Assembly (NCBI RefSeq): GCF_007874125.1
Contig: NZ_CP040128.1
Coordinates: forward strand, 434,001 to 498,000
DNA: 64,000 nt
Direction of reading: 5' to 3'
DNA from: Noviherbaspirillum sp. UKPF54
GTDB lineage: Bacteria > Pseudomonadota > Gammaproteobacteria > Burkholderiales > Burkholderiaceae_D
A model generated the notes under the pieces. That model did no database searches and was not told where the DNA came from. It saw nothing but the letters and a program-made list of their open reading frames with translations. This document shows positions 1 through 7,722 of the stretch, piece by piece. The position numbers and the translations under genes are program-made. Within the stretch, counting starts at the first letter, position 1. Each line of letters starts with the position of its first letter.

Positions 1-307
1 ACGGCCGGCCTTCCTCGGCTTGCTTTCCCTCGCATCAGTATCAGCCAGCGATCCGCGTCCGCGTTCGGTCACGTCGAATCCTTCCCCGGCTGTCATCGGC
101 GCGATCAACCGTTTTCTGCTCAGGAACGCTGCGGCGTCCGACTCGATGCCCCCGGGCGAGCGCCTCGAATTCATCCTTCGTCAATTTTTCTTCCTTGGTC
201 TTTGCCTTAAATCGTTCGTTATCTGGTTCTGGCGCAGAAAGGACATGACGCCATAGTGCACCATATGCATTAGTCGGCGGTATATCCGCCGCATTTACCC
301 GCACGCC
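1..307. other. Window edge without a convincing gene
   Basis: Open frames exist on both strands here (for example a minus-strand frame of 87 codons between 304 and 41), but neither has a recognisable domain, a clear ribosome binding site or family resemblance. The minus-strand frame is rich in Arg, Lys and Glu, which is common in non-coding frames of GC-rich DNA. A gene cut off by the window start cannot be excluded. I see no tRNA or strong terminator. Confidence 0.3.
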
Positions 308-1039
308 ATGAAACGACGACGATTATTTGCAGCATGGAGCTACGGATGCTATGCATGGCTTGTCTTTGCGCTGGTCATGCTTTCATTCGGCAGCCTGGTC
401 AGTCTATTACAGTCGCCACGGCACGGACGGCTTGTTGCGCGTGCCGGGACACGCCTGCTTTTTCGGTTGGCAGGGATGCCCGTTTCCGCATACGGCATGG
501 AACGGTTACCTCACACACAACATATACTGCTGGTAAATCACGCAAGTTTCGTGGACGGCTTGGCACTTACCGCGCTTCTGCCGGCACGGCCGGGATATGC
601 ATTCGTCGTGCGGCAGCAATATGCCAGCCAGGGCTTGCTCTACCCGCTACTCAGGGGCTTGGGAACGGTGGTGCTGAACCGCAGCCATCACAATGACGCG
701 ACCAATGTGGACCTTCTGAAAGCGGCGCTCCGGCATGGGAAAAGCCTGATCGTGTTTCCCGAAGGGGGTTTTGCCCCTGAAACGGGATTGAAAGCCTTTC
801 ACTCCGGCGCGTTCATTGCAGCCATTGCCGAAGACGTTCCGATCGTCGTGGCGGGACTGCGCGGCGCGCGTAAAGCACTGAGGCCGGGAACATGGCTGCC
901 CCGCCGCACTGCGATTGAACTTGAAATCGGACCGGTTCTTCCACCACACGGCGTCGATGCGCTGCAGGAACTGCAATTACGCATGGCAGCGCATCAGGCG
1001 ATGTTGCCGCTCACCGGTGAAGAAGACGCCGGAGCGTAG
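308..1039 (+). CDS. PlsC-type lysophospholipid acyltransferase family protein
   Basis: Predicted 243-residue membrane-associated acyltransferase of the PlsC/LPLAT family, which moves an acyl group to a lysophospholipid or a related acceptor. Two hydrophobic stretches lie at about residues 13-35 and 45-62. The HX4D catalytic motif is NHASFVD (His78, Asp83), and FPEGG at 150-154 corresponds to the family FPEGTR block, with Gly-Phe in place of Thr-Arg. Length fits the family. The exact acceptor cannot be read from sequence; many such stand-alone PlsC proteins act on 1-acylglycerol-3-phosphate, others on ornithine lipids or lipid A-like molecules. The 3' end overlaps the convergent hydrolase gene by 46 bp. 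Confidence 0.85.
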   Translation: MKRRRLFAAWSYGCYAWLVFALVMLSFGSLVSLLQSPRHGRLVARAGTRLLFRLAGMPVSAYGMERLPHTQHILLVNHASFVDGLALTALLPARPGYAFVVRQQYASQGLLYPLLRGLGTVVLNRSHHNDATNVDLLKAALRHGKSLIVFPEGGFAPETGLKAFHSGAFIAAIAEDVPIVVAGLRGARKALRPGTWLPRRTAIELEIGPVLPPHGVDALQELQLRMAAHQAMLPLTGEEDAGA

Positions 1040-1848
1040 GGCGCCTCGATCATTGCCCTGCTCCCAGCGAGTATGTGCGGCCAAAGCTTTTTCCATGTCG
1101 CCCAGTTGTGTCCGCCGCGGACCGAGTACACCTGCGATTCTGGCAAGACATCGGCAAGCAGCGCGTTTGCATCGGCAAACATGTCTTCTGCGCCATAGCC
1201 GAGATAGATCGGCAACGGCGGCTGTTGCTGCGCACAGTTTTCCTTCAGCCATGCCCACACCGCGCGCGGGTAGTCTTCCGCCCGCACGATGCCCGGCTTC
1301 CATTGCCGGACGCCTCCAGCCGAGGCGATTTCATTCACCAGTTCGCCGTTTCCCAGGTATGGCGCCAGCAGCAGCAAGCCGGACAATCGGGACGACGTTA
1401 ATGCCGCGAAGGATGAAGCGCCGAATCCGCCGAGGGAGATACCAGCCAGCCAGATTCGCTCATAGCCGGCCTCCTGCGCGGCATCGACCACATCTTCCGC
1501 AATTCTCGCGTGAATGGCGCGCGACGCGTAGTAACCATAGTGGGCATCGACCGCCACGGCGTCGGCGGTAATGCCATAATGCCGCAGGTCGGCAATGAAG
1601 CCGTTCCTCTCAAAGTCTTCCGCCAGATCGCCAATGCCCGGCAGGAAAACGATCAAATTCTTGTTCGACGAATCTCCCGGGTATTCCATCCTGAGCAGCG
1701 ACTCCGCCGTCTTTAGCATCGGATCGAAACGGGAAGACAACAATGCCAGCCTTGCCAGAGCACCTCTTTTTACTTTGCGGAATCGATAGCGGAGTTCGGA
1801 ATGCATGCCGGGAGTGAATTGTTTCCAATGTAATGAAGAATCCTGCAT
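994..1848 (-). CDS. alpha/beta hydrolase family protein
   Basis: Cytosolic alpha/beta-hydrolase fold protein of 284 residues. The strand-turn LIVFLPGIGD (about 65-74) forms the oxyanion region, GISLGG carries the nucleophile elbow with Ser138, the acid is probably in GAEDMF, and the His in GGHNW near residue 250 completes the triad. No signal peptide is visible. The start at 1848 is chosen because GAGG lies about 8 bases upstream; the open frame continues 21 codons further without such a site. Substrate is unknown; esterase or thioesterase activity would be a guess. It converges on, and overlaps, the PlsC-type gene, so the two may be antisense to each other at their 3' ends. Confidence 0.75.
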   Translation of the reverse strand: MQDSSLHWKQFTPGMHSELRYRFRKVKRGALARLALLSSRFDPMLKTAESLLRMEYPGDSSNKNLIVFLPGIGDLAEDFERNGFIADLRHYGITADAVAVDAHYGYYASRAIHARIAEDVVDAAQEAGYERIWLAGISLGGFGASSFAALTSSRLSGLLLLAPYLGNGELVNEIASAGGVRQWKPGIVRAEDYPRAVWAWLKENCAQQQPPLPIYLGYGAEDMFADANALLADVLPESQVYSVRGGHNWATWKKLWPHILAGSRAMIEAPYAPASSSPVSGNIA

Positions 1849-1936
1849 CGTAGTGCCTCGACGGCACACAGGACTCGACCTTACAGATGCGGACGGCCAG
1901 CGGAATTGCAAGCGCGTTTATTCACGCTATACACGC

Positions 1937-1991
1937 TATATGGGGTCAGACTCGATATAGACCCGCTCTTGTTGTGACTCAATATCGAGTC
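1937..1991. repeat. REP/REPIN-like inverted repeat, copy 1 (degenerate)
   Basis: TATATGGGGTCAGACTCGAT at 1937-1956 matches the repeat arm found four more times up to 5565. The opposite arm, ATCGAGTC at 1984-1991, diverges afterwards. It sits just upstream of the RAYT gene, the usual position for a cognate REP element. Confidence 0.6.
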
Positions 1992-2019
1992 GCCGAGGGA
2001 ACGTACGATGTGCCTCCTC

Positions 2020-2715
2020 ATGGCCCGTCTTCCCCGTTACTTCGTCCAAGGCGTTCCTCTCCATATCATTTTGCGGGGGAATAATCGCGAACCCATCTTC
2101 GGCAATGACGAAGACTGCGGGTTTTTCAAGGAATCGTTGTTGGGCGCGGCCTGCCGCCACCGCCTGGCGATTCACGCCTATGTCTTCATGACCAATCACG
2201 TGCATTTGCTCGCTTCACCCGGCTCTGAGGAGAGCGCGCCGAAGACGATGCAAAGCGTCGGACGCCGCTACGTCCAGTACTTCAACCATCGTTACAAGCG
2301 CAGCGGCACCTTGTGGGAGGGGCGGTACCGCGCGACGGCGGTGGATGCCGAAAATTATCTGTTCGAATGCATGCGTTATATCGAGCTCAACCCGGTACGA
2401 GCAGGAATGGTTGCACATCCACGAGACTATCCCTGGTCTAGCTATCGTGCCAATGCGGAAGGCAGGGGCGACCCATTACATCATCCGCACGCGTTATATA
2501 GAAGCTTGGCCGAAGACGAGCGCGAGCGCCGGGCTGCGTATCGTGAACTCGTCAAGGCACCAATGGATACGCAATTGCTTGATGTGATCCGCAACTCCAC
2601 GAACAAGGGCTGGGTATTGGGCCAAGGGCATTTTCAGGAAAAGATCGCTCGCCTGGCTGAGCGTCGGGCGATGCCGTTGCCGAAGGGGCGGAAGAAAAGG
2701 ACAGAAGCGGTTTGA
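2020..2715 (+). CDS. REP-associated tyrosine transposase (RAYT, Y1/HUH family)
   Basis: Single-strand DNA transposase-like protein of 231 residues in the Y1_Tnp (IS200/IS605-like) superfamily. The HUH metal motif is HVH at 60-62 in MTNHVHLL. The nucleophile Tyr is probably Tyr84 or Tyr87 in GRRYVQYF, followed by the family signature WEGRYRATAV and the MRYIELNPVRAG block. RAYTs are single-copy domesticated relatives of IS200 transposases that act on REP palindromes and do not usually have insertion-sequence ends of their own. The start ATG at 2020 gives the normal MARLPR N-terminus; an in-frame ATG at 2008 adds four residues. The gene is flanked by the repeated arm GGGGTCAGACTCGAT, its probable substrate. 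Confidence 0.88.
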   Translation: MARLPRYFVQGVPLHIILRGNNREPIFGNDEDCGFFKESLLGAACRHRLAIHAYVFMTNHVHLLASPGSEESAPKTMQSVGRRYVQYFNHRYKRSGTLWEGRYRATAVDAENYLFECMRYIELNPVRAGMVAHPRDYPWSSYRANAEGRGDPLHHPHALYRSLAEDERERRAAYRELVKAPMDTQLLDVIRNSTNKGWVLGQGHFQEKIARLAERRAMPLPKGRKKRTEAV

Positions 2716-2747
2716 TCGAGCCTGCCCCCCATACATCAGGAGCAATT

Positions 2748-2879
2748 ATGAATGGCGCAAGCAACGCGGCAAATATTGCATTGCAAGACCTGACCCCGTT
2801 CGAGTTCGATGTCCCTCTTGCAGGGAATTGGAAACAGGCCACGTTATTGGGAAAGTCAGGTTGCATGTATCACTAGTTA
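2748..2879 (+). CDS. Possible small protein downstream of the RAYT gene
   Basis: A 43-codon frame starts at an ATG with AGGAG 5-6 bases upstream (2738-2742) and ends at TAG 2877-2879. It begins MNGASNAANIALQDLTPF. I recognise no family. The part coding for QDLTPF also contains a half-arm-like GACCTGACCCCG, so this may be repeat-derived sequence that only looks like a gene. The good ribosome binding site is the only support. Confidence 0.25.
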
Positions 2880-2980
2880 CGCCCCGATCCTTGATTCCCC
2901 GCAAACCGGTGAGGACTGGCCCCGGCGTATAAATGGCATGTTCGGAAAAGGCCGTCATCGTTCAAACCAAGGAGAACAAG

Positions 2981-3403
2981 ATGAAAATGCATTCGGTAGC
3001 AGCATGGGTGTTGATGTCCGTTGCCGGCGCAAGCGCTCCCATCGCGTCGGCGGCAGACAAGGTCGACCTCGGAAAGCGGGAGTACGAATCGAATTGCATA
3101 GCTTGTCATGGGGCCAACGGGAAAGGTGGTGCGTACGTCGAATTTCTCAAGAGCACCCCGCCGGACCTGACACAGCTGGCAAAGAAAAATGGTGGCGTGT
3201 TTCCTGTAGAACGCGTGTACTCGATCATCGACGGCCGTCAGCCAGTGAAGAGCCATGGTACGGCGGATATGCCCATCTGGGGACGCGATTACCAGGCAAA
3301 AGCCGCGGAATATTTCGTCGATGTGCCATATGATCCCGAGCTGTTCGTGCGCCAGCGGATTCTTGCCCTCGTCGATTATCTGAATCGGATGCAGTCGAAG
3401 TGA
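2981..3403 (+). CDS. Periplasmic class I c-type cytochrome
   Basis: Small secreted monohaem cytochrome c of 140 residues. A signal peptide (about 1-25, ending APIASA-A) precedes the haem attachment motif CIACH at 39-43. The likely axial Met is Met97 in ADMPIWG. It should carry electrons in the periplasm; partner enzymes are not encoded next to it. The start at 2981 follows a strong AAGGAG (2969-2974); the frame upstream is ignored for that reason. It lies between REP-like elements in a patch of accessory genes, so transfer as cargo is possible. Confidence 0.85.
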   Translation: MKMHSVAAWVLMSVAGASAPIASAADKVDLGKREYESNCIACHGANGKGGAYVEFLKSTPPDLTQLAKKNGGVFPVERVYSIIDGRQPVKSHGTADMPIWGRDYQAKAAEYFVDVPYDPELFVRQRILALVDYLNRMQSK

Positions 3404-3472
3404 TTCGCATCGCAAGCCGTAAATGAGTATAGGGCGCGCTCCGCGCATGATCCTTCGCGTCATTAAAAATTT

Positions 3473-3512
3473 GGGGTCAGACTCGATTAAACGTTAAGTC
3501 GAGTCTGATTCC
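3473..3512. repeat. REPIN-like inverted repeat, copy 2
   Basis: Left arm GGGGTCAGACTCGATTAA (3473-3490), a 3-base spacer, then the inverted arm TTAAGTCGAGTCTGATTCC (3494-3512). Two to three mismatches separate the arms. It lies in the 180-bp gap between the cytochrome and the hydrolase gene. Confidence 0.75.
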
Positions 3513-3583
3513 ATCTGTTTGCTATCCCATTTGGGCAGCCAATGCCCGAAGCATTGGCCGTCGAAGAATAAAAAGGAATAAAC

Positions 3584-4696
3584 ATGGCGACAGCGAAAAC
3601 GGCCAACGGCCCTGCCGTGGGCATCGAAACGGCCGCTTCATTCAATTACTACATCAGTGCGCGAAACATCGTGAATGGGGAATTCGGCGAGGATATCGGT
3701 GACGTTTCGTTCCTGAGAATCCCAAAAGGAAAAATCCCGACGCCTGAAGACCGCATATCGCAAGAGCGATGGTTTGTGGAGGTGCGGGATATTGCGGACA
3801 GCATCGGCGACCATGTGCTAGGGCCGGCGGGCAATGTTCTTGTATTCGTTCATGGCTACAACAATACCCCTGAGACGATCCGAGATCGTCATGAGACGCT
3901 TCAAGAGTATCTTGCAATTGAGGGATGGGACGGCATCGTCGTCTCTTATGACTGGCCATGCGGGGATAGTACGCTGAATTATTTGAGTGATCGCAGTAAA
4001 GCCGCTGAGACTGCACACTTCCTCGTTGATAACGGGATACGCCTGATCGTCGAGGGCCAAGATAAATATAAGTGCCAAACAAACATTCACCTTTTAGGTC
4101 AATCGACTGGGGCGTACGTCATCATGGATGCGTTCGCCAATGCGCAAAAAATCGGTGACTATTACCGAAAGGATTGGAGGGTGGCGCAGGTCGCCTTTAT
4201 TGGTGCAGATGTGGCAGCCGACAGTCTGGATATTGACAGTGACTGGTGTAAGCCTATGTTTGACAGGATCATGAGGCTCACCAATTACTCGAATGGCTTT
4301 GACGATGTGTTGGCCGTGTCGAATGCAAAGCGCCTCGGCACGTCGCCGCGAGCCGGGCGGGTGGGACTAACAGCCAATGCCAATCCGAAGGCGGTTAACG
4401 TCGATTGCAGTGACTACTTCGCGCGGTTGGACCCGGACTCTCAGTCCGTCCATATTGGCACTTGGAACCACAGCTGGCATATCGGGAATCGCGTTTGGAC
4501 TCGCGATTTTGCGATGACGCTCGAGGCGCGTTATGACCGGAAGGTTCTGCCGACGAGAGAAGAACGAAACGGGCGTCTCGTTTTGATCGATGGCACGCGC
4601 CCACCGTTCGAGGCGCAGTGGAGAAAGCTTACGGATCCTGTCTTGAGTGAATTGCGGTCTCCAAGCACGGCACCTGAGCCATACGTTCCCAATTGA
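3584..4696 (+). CDS. DUF900-like alpha/beta hydrolase
   Basis: Predicted 370-residue alpha/beta hydrolase with resemblance to the DUF900 family. VLVFVHGYNN at 85-94 is the typical oxyanion-loop signature of that family. The nucleophile elbow is GQSTG with Ser174, where most relatives have GHSTG or GHSMG, so the residue before Ser is changed from His to Gln. HSWH near residue 296 probably holds the catalytic His. No signal peptide or membrane segment is seen. Function in this family is mostly unknown. Base composition is lower in GC than in the core genes, and REP-like repeats lie on both sides, which suggests an accessory origin. Confidence 0.7.
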   Translation: MATAKTANGPAVGIETAASFNYYISARNIVNGEFGEDIGDVSFLRIPKGKIPTPEDRISQERWFVEVRDIADSIGDHVLGPAGNVLVFVHGYNNTPETIRDRHETLQEYLAIEGWDGIVVSYDWPCGDSTLNYLSDRSKAAETAHFLVDNGIRLIVEGQDKYKCQTNIHLLGQSTGAYVIMDAFANAQKIGDYYRKDWRVAQVAFIGADVAADSLDIDSDWCKPMFDRIMRLTNYSNGFDDVLAVSNAKRLGTSPRAGRVGLTANANPKAVNVDCSDYFARLDPDSQSVHIGTWNHSWHIGNRVWTRDFAMTLEARYDRKVLPTREERNGRLVLIDGTRPPFEAQWRKLTDPVLSELRSPSTAPEPYVPN

Positions 4697-4710
4697 ATTT
4701 GCGTCGCAAA

Positions 4711-4758
4711 ATATGGGACAGGACTCGAGACGAAGTTAAATCGGGTCTGACCCCATAT
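4711..4758. repeat. REPIN-like inverted repeat, copy 3 (imperfect)
   Basis: ATATGGGACAGGACTCGAGA (4711-4730) faces TTAAATCGGGTCTGACCCCA (4736-4755). The right arm is well preserved and the left arm is degenerate. It separates the convergent hydrolase and lipoprotein genes. Confidence 0.65.
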
Positions 4759-4778
4759 ATCTCGGGCACAGCTCGTTT

Positions 4779-5348
4779 TCACGTCTTAAACTTCAGTAAA
4801 GAGCTGGGGATATTCGTTGGATGGTGTTCGTCTTCGTGAAAGAATTTGCAGCCGAGATGGTCTTGGGGGGAGGGGCCGCCAATCCAATGGCATCCATCGT
4901 CTTGCTTTTCTTTTTCCTTTTGCTGCGGCGAGACCTTGCTTTGCGTTTGCACCGGCAAGGGCGCCGCTTCGCGTTCCGCTTCAGTAACACGGGTACCCCG
5001 GACGCATTCGGCAGTAATCCGTTTAAGCTGTAGCTCACGCCCGCCGCTTTCCTGCTTGCCGGGTGCGGTCATGAACGCCATATTCACGTTTTGCGAAAAC
5101 GCTTCTCTTTTAAGATTCAGTAATCGTGCAGATTCTTGCGTGGCATTTAATGTTTGCGCGCAAATGGCATGCGCGCTTTTTTCCATGTCATCCCAGTTTG
5201 CACGGGATTCATCGGTGTACGAAATTAGAAATCGCCCGTTCGGCATGGCGGAAGAACTATAGCCAAGGACACCGTCATACGGACGCAAGGCAGTCTGGCA
5301 ACCAGCCGTCATCGTTGCGATAGCCAACAAGAATAGTGGTCTCTTCAT
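4779..5348 (-). CDS. Putative lipoprotein
   Basis: Predicted lipoprotein of 189 residues. The N-terminus MKRPLFLLAIATMTAGC has a type II signal peptide with the lipobox TAGC, so Cys17 should be lipidated after cleavage. The segment GYSSSAMPNGRFLISYTDES followed by an EK-A-IC stretch is reminiscent of the small CC0125/CC1285 family of lipoproteins, but I only recall this and could not test it. The C-terminal third is charged (QKEKEKQDDG) and ends with His- and Cys-containing sequence. No function is known. It lies between REPIN copies 3 and 4. Confidence 0.6.
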   Translation of the reverse strand: MKRPLFLLAIATMTAGCQTALRPYDGVLGYSSSAMPNGRFLISYTDESRANWDDMEKSAHAICAQTLNATQESARLLNLKREAFSQNVNMAFMTAPGKQESGGRELQLKRITAECVRGTRVTEAEREAAPLPVQTQSKVSPQQKEKEKQDDGCHWIGGPSPQDHLGCKFFHEDEHHPTNIPSSLLKFKT

Positions 5349-5471
5349 GCTTTCCTTTTCCGATCATGGCGGCCAAAAAGTTCTTTTCCGAAATTTACAT
5401 TATTTTCAAGACGCTTTTGTCGCCAGAAGCTTCGGATGCGGGACCAATGTAGACATATCGGCCCTTAAAAC

Positions 5472-5522
5472 TATATGGGGTCAGACTCGATTAAAGCTTT
5501 AAATCGAGTCTGACCCCATATA
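5472..5522. repeat. REPIN-like element, copy 4: almost perfect 51-bp palindrome
   Basis: Left arm TATATGGGGTCAGACTCGAT begins at 5472 and its inverse ends at 5522; the arms meet at the central AAGCTT. Apart from one extra T in the right arm the palindrome is complete. It is the best preserved copy and defines the consensus arm GGGGTCAGACTCGATTTAA. Confidence 0.85.
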
Positions 5523-5539
5523 CCGGAATTCGACATGAA

Positions 5540-5565
5540 GTTAAATCGAGTCTGACCCCATGTAT
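5540..5565. repeat. REP-like single arm, copy 5
   Basis: TTAAATCGAGTCTGACCCCA at 5541-5560 repeats the right arm of copy 4 only 18 bases after it, in the same orientation. The expected left arm is not recognisable, so this is a lone arm or a decayed copy. Confidence 0.65.
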
Positions 5566-5576
5566 CCACGATTATG

Positions 5577-6071
5577 TTAGTCCCGCCGGTTCTTTAGAGG
5601 GCGTCTCCCGTGCAGCTTACGGTAAGTCTTGATCATCATACGCTCCCACTCCCTTATCGTTCCGAGCTCTGATAGGTTCGCCTTTCTCGCGCACTGGTTC
5701 AGATCTTCAAGACCGGCGTACCATACACGGAGAGGGCCATGTTCGCGAATTAACTGGCTGTAGAAACTCAAATTCTTGTCATACTTTGCAAGCTGCTCAA
5801 GGCCGAGTACTACAAGTCCCTCGGCTGTTTTCTTGTCGCGAGTGATCTTTCTAATATAACGTGACGGCCACCGCCGAGCGATACTTCCCTTTGTAATCTC
5901 AATGTACGAAATAGTGCTAGCGAGGCGGTGGCCGCTCTCATGATGAAAAGGCCTATCAACCGCCCAAAAGAAAACAACATTCCTAGCCGATTGAGCATCT
6001 TCGCAATGAAATACCCGCTCAAACCCTTGCCTAAGGGTATTCAAATCGCTGGCTTCGTGTGGCTTGAGCAC
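5577..6071 (-). CDS. Hypothetical protein, probably N-terminally truncated by the IS
   Basis: Frame of 164 codons with no family I recognise. The only start near the 5' end is a GTG at 6069-6071, three bases from the left end of the insertion sequence, and the frame remains open into the IS. This suggests that the true N-terminus was removed by the insertion or a later deletion. Aromatic, Arg and His residues are frequent (FFWAVDRPFHHESGHR; YIEITKGSIARRW). Composition is clearly less GC-rich than the core genes. It may be an inactive remnant. Confidence 0.45.
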   Translation of the reverse strand: MLKPHEASDLNTLRQGFERVFHCEDAQSARNVVFFWAVDRPFHHESGHRLASTISYIEITKGSIARRWPSRYIRKITRDKKTAEGLVVLGLEQLAKYDKNLSFYSQLIREHGPLRVWYAGLEDLNQCARKANLSELGTIREWERMMIKTYRKLHGRRPLKNRRD

Positions 6072-6074
6072 CTC

Positions 6075-6099
6075 TGATGTGCCCCCATTCGTAGTGCCA
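6075..6099. repeat. IS left terminal inverted repeat
   Basis: TGATGTGCCCCC followed after a few mismatches by AGTGCCA. It pairs with the inverted copy at 7294-7319. Confidence 0.9.
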
Positions 6100-6130
6100 G
6101 GGGCCTTCTAGCAAAGTCCAATTAAAAACA

Positions 6131-6967
6131 TCAAATTCTTTCCTGCTCGCCGGCCTTTGGCAGCCGGTTTGTCCGGCAGCTTGCAGCAAATTCGGCTGGT
6201 GTCTGGTAGTTCAATGCGCTATGCGGCCGATGCTCATTGTAATCGCGCCGCCATGCCGCGATTCGAATGCGCGCTTCCGCCAGGCTGGTGAACCAGTGGT
6301 CGTTCAGGCATTCATCTCTGAAGCGACCATTGAAACTCTCGATGTAGGCGTTCTGCGTTGGCTTGCCCGGCTCAATCAGCTTGAGTTGCACGCCATTCTG
6401 ATACGCCCACTGATCCAATGCCTTGCCGGTGAACTCCGGACCCTGATCCGTTCGGATTGCTGATGGCAAACCACGGAACTGCGCTGCTCGCTCCAGCACG
6501 CGAACGACGTAGTGACCGGAAATGCCATGCTCAGCCACCAAGTCGACCGACTCCTTGGTGAAGTCGTCCACGATGGTCAACACCTTGATCCTGCGGCCAT
6601 TGGCCAGCGCATCGCTGACGAAATCCATAGACCATACTTCATTGGGCCGGCTTGGCAGTACCAGTTGCTCCCGTTCGACTGCTACACCATGCCGCTTGCG
6701 CCGGCGCTTTACCGCCAGGCCAGCGCCCTGATAAAGACGAAAGATCCGTTTGTGATTTGCCTCGATGCCTTCACGTCGTAACAGCGCATGCAGGCGACGA
6801 TAGCCAAAGCGGCGGCGTTCGCCGGCCAGTTCAACCATGCGAGCCTGCAATTGCTCGTTCTCGGGTTGTGCCTTGCCCTGGTAGTGCAAGACAGTGCGTG
6901 ACAGCCCCACAAGCAGACAGGCGCGGCGCTCGGAAATCGTAGTCTTCTCCCGCATCGCTGCGACCAT
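6131..6967 (-). CDS. IS3-family transposase OrfB (DDE integrase domain)
   Basis: Catalytic half of the transposase, 278 residues as an independent frame. An N-terminal HTH-like block ([14 protein letters not shown]) is followed by an rve integrase core with the DDE triad: Asp in WSMDFVSD, Asp in RTDQGPEF, and Glu in [12 protein letters not shown]. The frame is open upstream of the first ATG to the end of orfA, and in this family the active enzyme is an OrfAB fusion made by -1 ribosomal frameshifting, probably at the GAAAGC near the orfA stop. The coding sequence looks intact. Confidence 0.92.
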   Translation of the reverse strand: MVAAMREKTTISERRACLLVGLSRTVLHYQGKAQPENEQLQARMVELAGERRRFGYRRLHALLRREGIEANHKRIFRLYQGAGLAVKRRRKRHGVAVEREQLVLPSRPNEVWSMDFVSDALANGRRIKVLTIVDDFTKESVDLVAEHGISGHYVVRVLERAAQFRGLPSAIRTDQGPEFTGKALDQWAYQNGVQLKLIEPGKPTQNAYIESFNGRFRDECLNDHWFTSLAEARIRIAAWRRDYNEHRPHSALNYQTPAEFAASCRTNRLPKAGEQERI

Positions 6968-6987
6968 CTCACGCTTGGCCTGTGGGT

Positions 6988-7257
6988 TCAGTGCTTTCGG
7001 CCTAACGCCACTTTCAGAGCTTCTGCATCCAGCATTGATTCGGCCAACAGTTTCTTGAGCTGGGCATTCTCTGCTTCCAGGTCCCGCAGCCGCTTCGCAT
7101 CCGGCACCGTCATGCCGCCGAATTTGGCGCGCCAGGTGTAAAACGATGCATCGCTAAAGCCATGCTGTCGACACAGCTCTTTGACCGATACGCCGGCATC
7201 TGCCTGCTTCAGAAATCCAATAATCTGCTCGTCGGTAAACCGCTTCTTCACGTTCAT
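6988..7257 (-). CDS. IS3-family transposase OrfA (HTH protein)
   Basis: DNA-binding half of the IS3 transposase, 89 residues. The helix-turn-helix lies at about 8-45 ([16 protein letters not shown], then [20 protein letters not shown]), followed by a leucine zipper-like coiled coil ([17 protein letters not shown]) for oligomerisation. It lies upstream of orfB on the same strand, starts just inside the right terminal repeat, and ends within the frameshift region. Confidence 0.92.
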   Translation of the reverse strand: MNVKKRFTDEQIIGFLKQADAGVSVKELCRQHGFSDASFYTWRAKFGGMTVPDAKRLRDLEAENAQLKKLLAESMLDAEALKVALGRKH

Positions 7258-7293
7258 TCTCCCTTTCGAAAACGAACTTTACTAGATCCCGAT

Positions 7294-7319
7294 TGGCACT
7301 CTTTATTGGGGGCACATCA
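7294..7319. repeat. IS right terminal inverted repeat
   Basis: Inverted copy of the left end: TGGCACT ... GGGGGCACATCA. It overlaps the region expected to hold the orfA promoter. Confidence 0.9.
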
Positions 7320-7320
7320 G

Positions 7321-7482
7321 ATGAACACCAAAGGGTTAGCAGCTTTTGCGAGTGGTGTATCAATGCTGTCTTTTTCTTCCGCCAAGTTTTTCTCCATGTT
7401 GATTTACGGTGAGATGCCCCAGACCTTGCTGAAGCCTAGTAGTTTTATACGTCATGGCCTGACTGATAAAGCGGGACGCTGA
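7321..7482 (+). CDS. Possible small hypothetical protein at the IS border
   Basis: A 53-codon frame begins one base after the IS end and reads MNTKGLAAFASGVSMLSFSS..., which could be a weak signal peptide or membrane segment. The frame is open through the IS as well, so the ATG is not clearly a real start. It may be a gene fragment created by the insertion. No family is recognised. Confidence 0.25.
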   Translation: MNTKGLAAFASGVSMLSFSSAKFFSMLIYGEMPQTLLKPSSFIRHGLTDKAGR

Positions 7483-7722
7483 ACTGTTCAAAGCCAGAGC
7501 CGGCGCTAGGTTGGCGCGGAGTACTGTTTGTACATAATTAATTAACCATAAAACGCATCACCCAAAAGCCCGCGCTGATTCCTCGGTTATAAGGGCGCTT
7601 ATCAATACAAATTTAACCAAAAGTAACATGATTTTACTTTCTTTCAAGAAACCTGTGCCGCTGTAAAACCTGTTGCATAACGACTTGTATTGGCTCGGCG
7701 TTTTTACTAGCAGCAGAAACTA
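7483..7722. other. AT-rich intergenic stretch
   Basis: No convincing gene. The sequence has low GC compared with the flanking glnS and contains several short A/T runs. It looks like degraded accessory DNA between the IS and the tRNA-like fragment. Confidence 0.5.

Larger units (their letters stand above)
6075..7319 (-). mobile_element. IS3-family insertion sequence, complete (1245 bp)
   Basis: Terminal inverted repeats start TGATGTGCCCCC at 6075 on the left and, inverted, end at 7319 on the right. Both continue to AGTGCCA at 25-26 bp (6075-6099 and 7294-7319). Inside are orfA and orfB in overlapping -1 phase, the IS3 arrangement. Terminal TG...CA and protein sequence suggest the IS407 subgroup. 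The flanks (CCTC left, GATG right) show no 3-4 bp target duplication. Confidence 0.9.

Noticed and set aside
41..304. A minus-strand gene of 87 codons at the window start
   Set aside because: No domain, no ribosome binding site and charged low-complexity composition; kept only as an unassigned stretch.
1937..5565. A CRISPR array
   Set aside because: The repeats are inverted pairs separated by genes, not short direct repeats with even spacers.
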